Assembly (NCBI GenBank): GCA_003665825.1
Contig: QPFY01000026.1
Location: 1-64,000, forward strand
Direction of reading: 5' to 3'
Source of the DNA: Microbotryum silenes-acaulis
Taxonomy: Eukaryota > Basidiomycota > Microbotryomycetes > Microbotryales > Microbotryaceae
Length of the DNA: 64,000 nt
Position 1 is the first letter of the stretch. Each line of letters begins with the position of its first letter. Made by a program: the position numbers and the translations under genes. Below the pieces are notes generated by a model, which worked only from the letters and a program-made list of their open reading frames with translations, did no database searches and was not told the origin of the DNA. Shown in pieces: positions 40,989-54,904 of this stretch.

Positions 40989-41051
40989 CTCCAACTATCT
41001 TTACTATCATCTTCGGCTCTCGTGCTTACGCGTATCGTGCCTCAGCTTCAG
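40989..41051 (+). repeat. Duplicated Copia-4 LTR tail, 63 bp
   Basis: Repeats CTCCAACTATCTTTAC to GCTTCAG with one mismatch to 40901-40963. This is the third family with an LTR-tail duplication. Confidence 0.8.
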
Positions 41052-41271
41052 ATTCCTGAAATTCCCAACATTAGCCAGACAGCTAATCTTCGGTAGAGAA
41101 CAGATCGTCCAGCCGCACCGCGTCCGTCTCGTCAGACCGCGTCCGTGCCGCTTCACGACTTCTCCCCCCCCCAGCCCGTCCGTCGCACACTGTAGCCACG
41201 TCGACGCTCCACCAGTAGCCCAAGCGGTCGCTACTCCCAAGTCCGAAACCTTTTCGGCTTCCACTCAACAC
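41052..41271 (-). repeat. Fragment of the 1.23-kb TGTTGA element
   Basis: Reverse complement of the first ~210 bp of the copy at 28820, ending CTTCCACTCAACA at 41271. It directly abuts a Copia-3 fragment that is cut in the integrase zinc finger (HQRFGHL). Confidence 0.85.
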
Positions 41272-41916
41272 AGGTGGCCGAATCGTTGATGCAGAGTCAG
41301 GAGAGGGATGGCGGCTGCTGCAACCGGTGATACCTTGGTGCGGATTGGGGTGGCGTCCAGTGTCGACAATTGGTTCGCAATGAGGGATGCGACGCCTATG
41401 AGGTGACCTTGTGACCGGAGCTCAATGGTCTTGCCAAAGTGGGTGTAAATGCGCTCGCGGCGCAGCTGCATGACCGAGATCAGGTTGGCCGGAAGGTCTG
41501 GAACGTAGTAGACGTTGCAGAGCTTGATCGTTCGTATCGTGATCGTGCCGGTTCCTTGTGCCATGAGTGATCCGCCAGCGCCATCAACAGCGACGTGCGA
41601 CCGTGTGTTCCAGACGTCGAAGAGAGACGCGTCCTTGACCATGTGGTGGGAGGCGCCCGAGTCGAGTACAAGAGTGTCGTTGGGAAGGTGGAGTTCACGG
41701 TTCGGTTGTAGACGACCTAGGAGTGCGACGACGTTCAAGCTGGGCCGGCCAAACTGTCACGCTCACAGTTGGGTCCAGGTGCGACGTGTCAAGTTGCGTC
41801 ATGGTGCGGTAACGGCCGGTCGCATGGGCGAGGGCGGTTGCAACAGTGTGGTATAGAGCGATGATGATGACGAAGACGATCATGATGGTCGCAAGTGACG
41901 ATGGTGGTGGTGGCAT
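41272..41916 (-). pseudogene. Copia-3 second copy: N-terminal pol fragment
   Basis: The minus strand starts MPPPPSSLATIMIVFVIII, as in the intact Copia-3, and includes the protease VLDSGASHHM up to the integrase finger. A frameshift lies near 41740, and a 3-codon segment (SKQ) of the intact copy is absent. It shows that the gag-less leader-to-protease arrangement is shared by two copies. Confidence 0.88.
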
Positions 41917-41947
41917 CGTGGAGCAGCTTTAGCTCGGGCTCATAACC

Positions 41948-43704
<1,757 letters not shown>

Positions 43705-46700
43705 GCCAAGTGGGCGCGTATCCGTCAGTGGCCAATCCCTTGCAACAAGACCGATGTCCAGCGCTTCCTCGGCACCGTCAACTGGATGCGAGATCACCTA
43801 TCGCACCTCTCGACAATCGTGGAGCCAATCACCGCGTTGTTGGCGCAATCGACGTCGTGGCGTTGGAACGAGCGAGAACAGCAGGCTTTCGATACCGTCA
43901 AGTCCCTGGTGCCCGCCACCCTACGACCGATCGATGGCGCCAAGGTCACCTTGGGTGAGCACAAGATGTACCTGTTCACGGATGCCAGTCGGGTTGGCAT
44001 TGGCGCTTGTCTGGCGTCCGGTCCCACCCGTTCGCAGGCCGTTCCTACTCGATTCTTTTCCGCTAAGTTCAACGGCGCTCAGCTCAACTATCATGTCACT
44101 GATAAAGAGTTCTTGGCTGTCGTCTCGGCGTGTCGGGCGTTCGAGCAGCACTTGATCGGTTACCCCTTCGTCATCGTCACCGACCACCAGGCCCTTCGCA
44201 CGATAAAAACCCAGAAACTACGCCAGACGCCTCGGCACATCCGCATGTGTCTCGAACTCAGCCGTTTCGACTTCGAATTTGAATTCATCGCGGGCAAAGA
44301 CAACTCCCTGGCCGATTCGTTGTCGCGTCTGTGGGAGGTCAAGGAGGGTTCACACGAGGATCAGGTCAAGGAGAATGAGTTGGAGGACATGTTCTTTGAT
44401 GGAGAACGCCACGAATTCACTACACCCGGTGAGAGCCTCCCCGAGGAACGTCCTCCCACCTCACCATCTCCCGATCGGTTGCCTCCTGTTGATTTTGCCT
44501 TCGGGCCCCAAGGCCAGGATGGTGAGGCAGGTTCTCCCGGATACTACGCGCTCAAGGAGGAATCGCAAGACGAGGACGTGAATGGACAGGAATTAGGGAA
44601 TTTGTTCTTGAAGGAAGAATGCCACAAGTTCACTACGCCCGGTGAGAGCCTCCTCGAGGAACGTCCTTACACCTCACCTTCGCACGATCAGTTGCCCCCT
44701 GTTGATTGTGCCTTCGGGCCCTGGGGTCACGGTTACGATGCAGGCTCTCCCGGTTCCCATTGTGTGGCCGAGAACATGATGGATGCCGTCGACTTGTCTA
44801 CCGGCCCCCTTTCTCCTCCCATCGCTGTCAATCGAGTTCACACTATCGCTGCCGTCCCCGCCAACGACCCGCCCATTCCGGTCGATGCCGACGCCGACGA
44901 ACTCGATTTGTTGGGAGTCGCCACCGATGAGGTCAACGACGCCCCTGTAGTCCATCGGCCGCTGATCCACTGCCCCAACCCTTCCTCGACACCGTCATCC
45001 GAGCATACGCCAACGATTCGCAAGCCCAGGTCATCATTAACGACCCGCTATCATGGCCTATGTTTCGGGTGACCGAGGAAGGGAGGATCTTGCGTGTACA
45101 TCCAGATGAGTCTCTTTCCCTGTTTGTGCCTCGGGGTCTTGCTACCGGCGTCGTCAACTCCGACAAGGTCCCTTCGCTGCGCGAGCTCGTGCTTTCGGAG
45201 ATTCATCGGAGTGTCGGGCACGCGGGACATTGCATCACCTGGGCCGCCATACGTCCTTTGTACTGGTGGTCGTCCATGTCTGCCGATTGCGCCGAGTTCT
45301 GCCGTTCATACGAAGACTGTGCCTGAGGCAAGGCGTCCACTCAAGTCCCCTATGGCCGACTGCATCCGATGCCGATCCCTTCGGGTCCTTGGGAACAAGT
45401 GGCCATCGACTTCATGACAGGACTGCCTCCGGTCGAGTGCGAAGGGATGATGGTTGCTCAAATCATGGTGGTCACTGACACTTGGGGAAAGATGGTCCAC
45501 CTGATTCCCCTCCCAGCCGACGCCGACTCTGAGCTCGTTGCCGAGAAGTACTACGCCACCATCTTTCGACTGCATGGGACACCTTCAGCCATCGTTTCCG
45601 ACCGCGATCCCAAGTTCACCTCGCAGTTTTGGCGGACATTGCAGGCAAAGGTCGGCACCGTCTTGAGAATGTCAACTGCGGCACACCCCGAGACGGATGG
45701 ATCGAGCGAGAATCGGATCAAGATGGTCACCCAAACCCTGCGGATCATGGTGTCGTCAAACCACGAGGCTTGGGCATCTCGTCTTGTTGAAGCTGAGTTC
45801 GCTCTTAACTCTTCTGTTGCTGTGTCCACGTCTCTGTCGGCTTTTGAGGCGACCTACGGCTACCTTCCTCGACACTGGCCCACCGATTCCTGGCCTGTCT
45901 CGGATGTCCCCCGTGCGGAAGCGTTTGCTCGGATCCAACAATTACGGAACCTCGATGTGACGGATGCGATCATTGGAGCACGCCTCGACCAGTCCTATCA
46001 GGCCAACAAGCGTCGACGCACGGATGACCCCGCCTTTCGCGCCGGCAGTTACGTCTACCTTTCGACAAAGAATCTGGCAGTTCCTGAAGGGATGAAGTCG
46101 AAGTTGTTGCCGCGCTACATCGGCCCTTTCCGTATTCGAGCGGCCACTCCGGCAACATCCAGCTACGACCTCGAGCTCCCTCCAGCGATGTCGCGAGTGC
46201 ACAATCGCTTCCATGCTAGACTCCTTCGGCCTTACGTTGAGAATGATGCTGAAAGGTTCCCTGGGCGTGACCCCGCAGTTCTTTTTGTCGAAGATGTAGC
46301 CGACGCGGCCAACAACTCTGTGTCGTATGAGTGATGCAGGCGGAAGCTAGGCGCGCGGGTGCTTAGGCTGGAGTGTGGGCGCACAGCTGAGGGTTGGCTG
46401 AGGCCAGGTGGATGGCTGGATTAGGAAGGAGGTTCGCTTAGCGACAGAGGCTTTTTCTTAGTTGCATCTTGGGGCTACTCTCTTGTTCTTCTTCTCATCA
46501 CTTGATCTTACAGCTTCGTGGTCCTGACTTTGGCATGTTATCACAACGCATCTCTGCGCCGCTTAGGAGCGCGAGACTATCAAATTCACAACACTCTGCG
46601 ATTCCGGAACGGATTGTTCGCGATTGGCAGAACGCTCAGGGCGCTCGTTCGTTCTTGGTTCGATGGGTAGGCCGTAACGACACCGAAAATCCTTGGATGT

Positions 46701-46792
46701 CAGAGCAGTCCCTTCGCCTTGACCATCCGTCCGTCCTCGACGCCTACTTTGCGCGCCTCGATTGTTCGAACCGCCGCCTTGCCGCACAGTAG
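43705..46792 (+). pseudogene. Ty3/gypsy pol fragment with chromodomain-like end
   Basis: The sequence starts in the RT thumb (TDVQRFLGTVNWMRDHL) and runs through RNase H (LFTDASRVGIGACLASG, TDHQALRTI, ADSLSRLWE). The integrase zinc finger (HRSVGHAGH...CAEFCRSYEDC) lies at about 45060-45326 in another frame, the integrase core (IDFMTGLPP, SDRDPKF, ENRIK) at 45369-46334, and a GPY/F-like LLPRYIGPFRI follows. A final piece at 46595-46792 (ERIVRDWQNAQGARSFLVRW) resembles a chromodomain. Several frameshifts and the missing RT palm make it dead. Order RT-RNase H-integrase fits gypsy, and a chromodomain would make it a chromovirus. Confidence 0.82.
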
Positions 46793-46814
46793 ACTTCCTT
46801 CTGGGGGGGGACAG

Positions 46815-46969
46815 TGTCAGGATGAAAGCAACGCTCGAAGGAAGCCTTTTTTTAAGCCCCTTTTTTTTTGTATGAAACTCATCGCTAATTTGCAAGACGA
46901 GAAAACCCGCTACGGAACTAAAGGAGATGCTGCCCAGTATGCACGATGATGACCACAACCGCCGCTCGA
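46815..46969 (+). repeat. Truncated gypsy 3' LTR
   Basis: TGTCAGGATGAAAGCAACGC follows a G-run after the pol stop. It matches the first ~150 bp of the solo LTR at 31272 and breaks off at CCGCTCGA. Confidence 0.82.
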
Positions 46970-48258
46970 TGCGTTGTAACTAGCAGAACAGACCAACCCG
47001 ATACATCCGAGTTCAAGTCCCCCCCACCCACGGTTGCTCCCTCCCAGAGACGAATGAAAGGAAGATTGAAGATAATACACAATGAATCGGGAAACGATGG
47101 AGGAATTGTTGGTGGTGGTACATGTGTTGTACAGGCGAATCCGATCATAGTTGTACAATTGAACCTTCTTCGATCTTTTGACTTCAGACCCACCCTGAGA
47201 CCGCCCTACTCCTTGAAGCCCCTTAATTCTTTGACACACGTCGAACAAGGCTTCCGATGGCACAAACATCCCGCTCAATCCGAATGATTCACGTGGTCCA
47301 AAGGGGGTATGTAACCCCCTGCGACCGCAGCAATCACCTACCCCTTGTACCCAACTGCGCTGGATCTGCACCGCGGATTCCAAACCCCTTTTCGGTTACC
47401 AAAGTCGGCCCCCCCTCGCGACCGCACGACCCCAGATCACCCCCATTCCAATGACTGCAACTGCGAAACAGGCCTACTTCGCACAAAAACACACAATCCA
47501 GAGATTTCCGGGGAAAGTCACGGAGCATGTGACAGTCCATTGGACACGCCTCGGTCTGCAGCGCGGGCGGGTGGCCGACAACACCGGCGCGCGGCTGGAG
47601 ACAAGAGGCGGGGTATACCTTCCGCAGGGGCCTCGCTTCCCTGCGGCGTACACCCAATCTCGGAACGCACACTCGAGTCCCGTTGTACGTGCAGGTGGTT
47701 CCCAATCACCGCAGATACTGGGGAAACAAAGGAGCACGAGGCCCACGACGGTGATGTCATTGGGTGGCACCTCGCTCGAGTGTGGATGTGTATGGCGGTT
47801 CGGTACCCGAGTCACCCGCCGCGCGGCCGCGACTCCGAGCGAGCAGCAAAGCAAGGAGAGGCGAGCCACGTAGGCAGTTTGTGCCGGCCTTGAACAGGAG
47901 ATCATGGAGTCGCTCGACCGAAAGAGAAAACAGACCCGGCCCTTGAGAGGAGTGGAAAACTCACAGCGGAGTCCAGGAGAGGGTCAAGGGGATCCGCTTT
48001 CGCTGTGTGTCATCGTGATGTGGCAGAAGCTCGAACCAAGGGCGACGATGCCCGCCGGCGCAAAAAACCCGAGGCTCCTGGGGAGTACGAAAGCCTATGA
48101 GGAGGAATGGCAAAAAGAGCGAGAGAAAACAGGTTCAGTATGCTGGCGTTTTTGGGAGACATTGGAGAGATTGAGAAAGAGGGGAAGGGGACTTGTGATT
48201 ATTATTTTTTGGTTTTTGGTTTGGTTTTTGCTTGGGTAGGGAGGGAACGCCGTCTACT
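46970..48258. other. Border region, no gene recognised
   Basis: About 1.3 kb. Long overlapping frames occur on both strands (for example 47345-47893), but none shows recognisable domains. Around 48196-48240 the plus strand is very T-rich, which could be the A-rich tail of the LINE-like fragment that follows on the minus strand. Confidence 0.5.
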
Positions 48259-48942
48259 TCATCGTGCCAATCTGAGCTCCAACCTCTCCCTCAGTCCCGC
48301 CATCTCCTTGTCCATGCTCGACATCGCTCTGGCGTGGCGATGGAGATCCCAGCGTCGGTTGCTGAGAGTGTCGAGCGCCAGCGCAATGAAGGCGCGGATT
48401 GGGCGCTTTTTCGACGTCGGAAGGCGAGCGCGCAGTCGAGGGAGGCCGTGCTCGATCTGAAGTGCCGTGTAGTCGAGGTCGAGGATCGACAGGACCCCCA
48501 GCACGTCGCAGAGAACGGACCTAGCTGCTTGCCAAAACTGAGAAGAGTCAAGGCAATCATGCCAAAAGTGAGTAAAGTCATCCTCCACCCCTGCCAGGCT
48601 GCATGCCTGCACAAGGCAGCAGGCTGAGTCGCCATGCCGCTGCACAAACTGGCGCTTCCGCGTTGGCGTGAAGTGGTACGCCATCTTGAAGTGCACCTCG
48701 CGCTCGCGGGCCGTGGCGGGCCCGGTGTTGAACCACACCCAGAAGAGTCGCCTTTCTTTGGGTGTGGCGAGTGATCCAGGGCGTTGTGTGTGGTCGAAAC
48801 GTCGATGGTTGATGACGCGTCGAAGTCGCGCAATGGTGTAAGGTCTGTCCAAGCTCAACATTCTCCACTGATCAGCACGCAAAGGGGCGGAGGGGAGGGG
48901 AAGTTTTTGATCAGGCATGCCAACTGGAGTCGCTCTGGGCAA
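48259..48942 (-). pseudogene. Possible LINE ORF2 C-terminal fragment (RT zinc-binding-like)
   Basis: The frame of 227 codons includes LFWVWFNTGPATARER, HFTPTRKRQFVQRHGDSACC, then DFTHFWHDCLDSSQFWQAAR. The pattern of W...P...PT...C..C...H.W..C resembles the zinc-binding region after RT in fungal non-LTR retrotransposons. The RT domain itself is not present. Alternative: an unknown host protein. The T-rich stretch just left of the stop (A-rich on this strand) fits a LINE 3' end. Confidence 0.45.
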
Positions 48943-49211
48943 GATGTGCTCGAGGGGAAACGAAAATTCTGCTTGGACGATGCGTCCGAACCGATAACTC
49001 GCGGAATTGCCGAGTGAGTTTTCTTCTCCATCCGACGCATTGTCGCGCTTGCATCTGCTAATGCATGGCTTACACGTCGTGCGTGTGTCCCGCAGTTTTC
49101 AACCTTTCAACGCGACGAACAACGAGTCACTCATTTGCGTACTCGCATCCTTGCATTCGATCGATATCCTGATCGCCTTTGCCACCATGGGAAACATTGC
49201 CGAAGACGGTT

Positions 49212-49437
49212 CGCGATTCCTTGGGATTGATTCGTCTTGATGCATTTGTTGAGAGTTTGTAAGTACTTACCTTACTTCTTCATAGATACGCCTCTCTCAG
49301 ACTCCAGCGCTTCTATTTCCAATCCATATGCCCGATCATTGGGTGCTTGTTGAGGCCCGTCTGTCCGACCACACCTTCCGCTTCTACGACTTTTTGGCCC
49401 CGAACTGTATGGAATATGTGGTACCTAGAGTCCCTTG
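49212..49437 (+). pseudogene. Ulp1-like cysteine protease fragment
   Basis: After an intron-like gap (GTAAGTACTT...TTCATAG, about 49260-49286) the frame encodes ALLFPIHMPDHWVLVEARLS and HTFRFYDFLAP, then stops. The HW.LV...I.FYD pattern is the His box of Ulp1/C48 proteases, which occur as SUMO proteases and in some DNA transposons. The Asp and Cys parts are not found downstream, so this looks like a remnant. Confidence 0.45.
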
Positions 49438-49816
49438 AAATTTCATGCAATACATGGTCAAAATATCTTCAGCTCGTCATACTCCGAGACGGAGACGCCC
49501 TGGTAAACTTTTTGTGTAATGCTTAGAATTCCAATACCAGAGTCAAGAGGAGGAAGGAGGGAAGAGGGTGGAGCAAGGGAGTGACTAATTCTACGAATAC
49601 GAGCGTCTCGATGGAGAGAGGAAGGCACCTAGTGGAGGTGGTTGCAAAGGGATCGAGACACGTGTAATGAGAATGGGAGAAGGGAAGCGAAGCAACAACG
49701 GGGAGGGAGAGGAAAACCATCGAGTAACCACCCCACTTTCGATAGTTTTGGGTGGTAATTCGCTCATTTTCTTTTTGCGTCAGCCAAGCTTCGGAAGCAG
49801 ACGATTGACGAACGAT
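49438..49816. other. Spacer and calnexin 3' untranslated region
   Basis: No coding signal. The part next to 49816 is presumably the calnexin 3' UTR. Confidence 0.5.
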
Positions 49817-51986
49817 CTACTTGTCCTCAGCAGCGGCGCTCTTCCTTGCTCGCGTTCGCACGCCTTCCTTGGCCTCGTCCTTCTTGTCCTCGATGACCTG
49901 CGCCGCCTCATCAGCTTTCTCCTTGACGTCCTCCGTAACAGCGTCAGTCTTCTTCTTGAGGTCCTCAGCCTTGCTCTTGACGGCCTTCTTGGTCTCTTGA
50001 ACGGTCGAAGAAGAGGGCAAGATCGAAGCAAAGACGACGGTCAAGAAACCCACGAGACCAGCGAAAGCTGCGGCGATGCTGGCGCCGACCAAAGGCATCG
50101 TCTTGAATGCTCCAACGGGGTCCTCTACGGCCTTGTCCATGAAGCGTTGCAAGTGGAACTGACCGAAGCCGATGGGGTCCTTGCTTAGGATGGGGCGGAC
50201 GAAGCGTTCACCGGTCAAAGGGTCGACTTCCTCCTTGTCCTCCTTGGGCGCCTCAGTCTCCTCAGCCGCAGTCTCGATGGGGACCTTGACCTTGAACGTC
50301 TCGGCGGCGAATTGTTCGGCGAGAGCCTCAGAATCACCAATGTAGATGTTGTCGAAGAGGATGTCGTCGGTCATGGTCCACAACTCGAAGCCGATACCAG
50401 ACATGGGGGTGAAGTCGGAGGGGGTCTTGTCCTCAAAGTAAGCGGGGTTGGCGATCTTGCGAGGGGACCAAGGCCCTTTGTAGAGCGGGTTGTCGATGAG
50501 GGGGGCGAACCACTTGCCCTTGTAGGCGGGGTTGGCGATCATTGGTCGCTTCCAGGGTCCACAGCCACTCGTGGTGTCGCACTTGGGGTTGGAGATCATC
50601 GGGGCGTCCCATTCACCATCGTCCTCGGTGCTCCATTCCTCGGGTTGCTCGGCATCGGGGTCAGGGATCTGAGCCGCCTCGTCCTCGAACCAATCATCGG
50701 GCTTGGTCGCATCGGCGTCCTCGATCGTCTCGGGGGCGTCCTCATCCCAGTCGTCGGGCTTGGTCGCAGATGGGTCCGAGATCTTGGGCGAGTCAACCCA
50801 GTCCTCGGGCTTGACATCGGACTCGTCGTCAATCTCCTTGGGTGGGTTCACCGAGGGGGAGAAGTCATCAAGAAGGGTCGCGTTCCTGGACGACTCGCCG
50901 TTGATCTTGATCTCTACCGATTGGTCCGGTCGGACGATGAGCGTGTACAGATTCGTAGTCCTGGAGATGATAGGCGTAGGAGGTGCGGTGAGGTGCTTCT
51001 CTTCGACCTCGCCCGTGACGGGGTTCTTGTGTCGGAAGATAAAGTGCACTTTGGAGGTCGAACCGCACTTGTCAGGGCCGAACATGATCGTGTCTGGGTT
51101 AAGAGTGAGGTTAGTGACGTGTGCTCAAAGGTGCCAGAGTTCGAGACCAGAAAAACTCACAAGGTGTTGCGTCAGAGAATTCCTCGGCTTGGATGCCCTG
51201 CGAGACAATATCAGAGCTCGAGGTAAGCACGGGTGGGAGTGCGTAGGAGATCGTTTCACTACGGACCTGGGCGGAATCACTGAGCAGTTTGAGGTAGGCG
51301 CCACCGCAGTCGAGCCCGTTCTGGAGCTTGACCTCATACTGTACAACGAGCGTTTTACCCTTGGGGTCGAGCGGCTTGTCAAAAAGGGCCGAGATACCGT
51401 GGTGGGCCTGGGGGTCTCGGATGCGCGGGTGAAAGGAGGTCAGTGCCTTGGGGGGAAGAGGCGCGTACGGGGGATGGAGGTGACGACGGACGGTGGATCT
51501 CCCGTCCCATCAGCTCAAAAGAAAGAGAGAAAAAGGACTGACCGCCTTGGACTTCATGACGAGCCCTTCGTCGCCCGAGATACCGGGGTAGACGGTCGGC
51601 GCCTCGACCTTCCATTCGCCAATGTAGGAAAAGACCTCGGCGTCCTTGTCCGTGTTCTGCTTGGTCGCCTTTGAGGGGCTCCATCGCTGGGTCCAGCTCG
51701 AGGTGAACTGTTCTACAAAGTGGCCACTGATCGTCGAGGGCTGTAGCGAGGTGTTGGCACGAGTGGGAGACAAAAAGGCGGGTCGAGTATTACGCGATGC
51801 GATAGATCACCGGGCGACGTCGAGACAGGGTCGAGAGGGACGTGGCAGGCCACGTTGTCAGTTTTGGACACGTCAGACGTAGGCGGCGCGCTGAGGGAGG
51901 TGACTGACCTCAAAAATGACGGGTCCAGAAGCCAAGACCGAAGAGGCCGAGGTGGCGAGTACAAGCCAGGTGGTGATGAACCTCAT
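49817..51986 (-). CDS. CNX1: Calnexin, ER membrane lectin chaperone
   Basis: Calnexin binds monoglucosylated glycoproteins in the ER and aids folding. Proposed exons (minus): 51909-51986, 51543-51740, 51267-51407, 51161-51197, 49817-51093, all with GT-AG introns and consistent phases, giving 576 residues. It starts with a signal peptide ([20 protein letters not shown]). The lectin domain includes HFVEQF, KHHAIS-like AHHGIS and the GGAYLKLL strand. The P-domain has motif 1 repeats ([29 protein letters not shown]) and motif 2 repeats ([15 protein letters not shown]). A membrane span lies at about 488-510 ([19 protein letters not shown]), followed by a 66-residue charged cytosolic tail. Exon 4 is only 37 nt. 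Length is normal for fungal calnexin. It is divergent from the hydrate epimerase gene. Confidence 0.95.
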
Positions 51987-53329
51987 CTTGCGCAAACGAT
52001 GGTATCGCAACGATCTCGAGATACGTGCAGGGTAGGGGAGCAGCGGGGAGGAGGGAGACGAGCGAGCGAGCGGCGCGTCCCCGTCAGCGGTCAGCGCGGT
52101 CAGCCCAGCCCTGCCTGCCAAATTAGCCGAAAGGGCGCCGGGGGCTGCCGGGGGGGCGTTTCAGCCCCAGCCCAGCCCAGCCAGTCGGCGCAGTCCCACA
52201 AAGCAGGCACGGGCCACGGGCGAGTGTTCCGCGACATTCGATTGACGATGAATGACGGTCGACCGCGCTCGTCTGGATCCTATTCACAGTGTTTTAGCCA
52301 CCTGCCCTACGGCACCGAGCTCGTTCAAGCCAAAAGTATCTGACGACCTGCTCCTCCTCACTGCCCGAGTCGCAGCAACACTTGTACACACCCCATTCGC
52401 GGCGCCACTCTCCCGCTTCGTCGACTCGGACTCGGCGCAGGACCCGAGAAAGCTCAGCCCAATGTGCGTCTCGAAAATGTACAAAATGAACCCTCCGAAC
52501 CCCAAACTGCGACTCAAAAGAGGTACAAATCGAAAATTTGGGGACTCCAGATCATCTATGTACGTCCAGGATGTGGTACAAATCGATGTATCTGGACCTC
52601 GCACCTCCCCCGGCCCTCCCCTGCTCGGCCATCGGCCGGGCGCGTATGAGCTGCGCGTACGCCATTCAATGGTCCATTAGTTCGCGCGAGCCGATTGTAA
52701 TGCAACGCTTCAAGCGCACCAAGACGCGCTCCGCAAGAATACAGGCGCTGGAAGTGGGCGAAATGCCATTAGACGCCCCTGATAGCCCCTGACCATCCTC
52801 ACCTTGTGCCAGATCGCAATCATCCTACGTTCTGCGCACTTCCGTGTGTGCTATTGTTGAGGGACAAGAGGACGACATGTCCACTGGATCTATGCAGCCC
52901 TACATTCACGGAACCACAAGAATGGGACCCTAAAAGTGTGAGCACCAACCACCAACCCTATATAATTTTGAAGAATAGGCACAACCGAGAAGAGAGGAGA
53001 GAGTCCCGATTTTTTTGGTATCAAGCCTGATTAGATTTCACATATTCGATTATCTACGCAAAACCATTTCTTGGAAAGGGGGGTTAGACTTATGTAAAGT
53101 CAAAGCCACTGGATCTATGCAGCCCTCACACTCACAGAACCACCAAAACAGCCGACGAGCGGTCGGGCCGGTCCGTCGAGACGCACATTGGGCTGAGCTT
53201 TCCCGGGTCCTCTCGGCGCCCCCCCCCACCTGCAGCCTCTGCAGGCTCAGGAAGCCCGCGTCACGTCGTTCGCAGCAACCGTCTCAGCAGCAACCGCTTC
53301 GATACTCGCCGTCGCAGCACCGTACGACC
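51987..53329. other. 1.3-kb divergent promoter region between calnexin and NNR
   Basis: No gene seen. It contains an imperfect direct repeat of about 37 bp (CCACTGGATCTATGCAGCCC at 52881 and 53106). Otherwise it holds only short frames without domain signal. Confidence 0.6.
52881..53143. repeat. Imperfect direct repeat in the NNR upstream region
   Basis: Two copies of about 37 bp start CCACTGGATCTATGCAGCCC (52881 and 53106) and continue with similar ACA.TCAC.GAACCAC sequence. They are 225 bp apart. Function unknown. Confidence 0.7.
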
Positions 53330-54732
53330 ATGTTCTCCTCCATCTTTGGCAGTCGAACTACTGAACCATCACTATCACCTGCGTACGATGCTCGCTACGA
53401 CGAGCTGCCGTCACCGTCGACCAGTACAGCACCCCGAACGGTCGCACGTCCCGGTCACGCGGCCAGGTACATCACCGCGGACGAGGCCAAGCAGATCGAC
53501 GCCGAATTGATGGGACCCCATGGCGCATTCTCACTCGATCAGGTGCGTCTTGTAGCCTTTTGTAGTCAAGTCGTCCAACTGATTTCTCCACCCTATCATT
53601 TCTCAGCTGATGGAACTCGCTGGCTTGTCGATAGCCCAATGCGTCAGCGAACTGTACCCGCTCGGACCTCCCCTCCCCCTAGATGCGAACGGCATCAAGC
53701 AAAAGCGTACCAATGAGCGCGTTCTTCTCTGCTGTGGACCTGGAAACCAAGGTGGTGATGGTCTTGTCGCCGCCAGGCATCTCAGTCAGTCATCGCGTCA
53801 AAGCTGCGCTGCGAGATGGGCTCCGAGCTTTGACTGAGCTGGATCGTCGTACCTTCTCTTGGACCTTGGACGCGCAGCTCAATTCGGATACGCTGCCAGC
53901 ATCTTCTACCCCAAGGTTGGCCCAAGTAGCTCATCTGCTGTCACTGCTGAGAATAAGCCTAATTTGTCAGCTACTCTTGATACGTGAAAACTAGGAGAGC
54001 AAGGGCGAAATTTTTAAGGTGGGTTTTGCCGAGTGCTACCGAAGCGAGTAACCAAGTACAAGCAGCTCACGTGCTCCCAAGATTTGATCTTGCAGCGTCT
54101 CAAGAAGCAATGCGAGAACCTCGAGTTGCCCTTGATCGCACCCGCGCCCCTCGCGAGCTCGTCTTTCCCCATGGCCCCTGATGCTCAAGCCAACGCCTTC
54201 AAGCGCGCTCTGACTCAAGCCGACGTCGTGGTCGACTGTGTCTTTGGTTTCTCGTTCCATGGCCCACCTCGTGCGCCTTTCGACTTTGTGCTCAAGGCGT
54301 TCAAGGCGACCGATCGACCGATCCTCAGTGTCGACATTCCGAGTGGATGGGACGTCGAGAAGGGCAATGTCGACGGTGAAGGCTTTACAGCAGGTAGGCG
54401 GAATGAAATTATCTCTTGTTGTTCCATCTCTCTGACCCTCCCTCGTCTGTCCTCTCGGACCCCCAACAGACGCGTTGATCTCGCTGACGGCACCCAAGCT
54501 CGGTGTGAAAGAGTACGCCGAGGAAGGTCGCACGCACTGGCTAGGAGGCCGCTTCGTCCCCTTGTGAGTGCCCAAGGCATGATGCATCTGCTAACAACAT
54601 GGAGTTGAATGGGCTTTCCCGATTTTTGGTGTCGCCCACAGTTCGATGGTGAAGGAGAGGGGACTCAATCTGCCGAGTTTTCCGGGATCGATGCAGTGCG
54701 TCGATATTACGATGAGTGCGCCGGAGCAGTAA
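53330..54732 (+). CDS. NNR1: NAD(P)H-hydrate epimerase (YjeF_N family)
   Basis: The enzyme epimerises damaged R-NAD(P)HX to the S form for repair by the dehydratase. Exons: 53330-53542, 53607-53784, 53878-about 53915, about 54096-54393, 54470-54563, 54642-54732. The protein starts MFSSIFGSR, then [16 protein letters not shown], the nucleotide-binding loop [50 protein letters not shown] and the signature [12 protein letters not shown], and ends [13 protein letters not shown]. The splice between 53915 and 54096 is not resolved: the expected loop after FYPK can be made in more than one way. The order of motifs and the overall length fit the family. The N-terminus before YITADEA is Ser/Pro-rich and could be a targeting sequence. 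Confidence 0.9.
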
Positions 54733-54904
54733 GCAGGATCGGAGGTTCGATGTTGTAGCTTGTGCAATTTGTATCTGTCATATAAGGCGCGCATATATTC
54801 ATTGGTCCTTAAAATAGGGTGCCAATTCGTCCGGCGGCGCACCCCGTCACCTGGCAGCGGCTAAGATCCGCTCGAGGCGTGGCGACTCGAAACTCGAGAG
54901 AGGG

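Noticed and set aside
47345..47893. 182-codon frame in the border region
   Set aside because: No recognisable domain, and similar-length frames occur on both strands here, as expected for GC-rich non-coding DNA.
50312..51226. 304-codon frame antisense to calnexin
   Set aside because: The minus strand encodes calnexin with clear motifs; the antisense frame is a shadow of the acidic P-domain.
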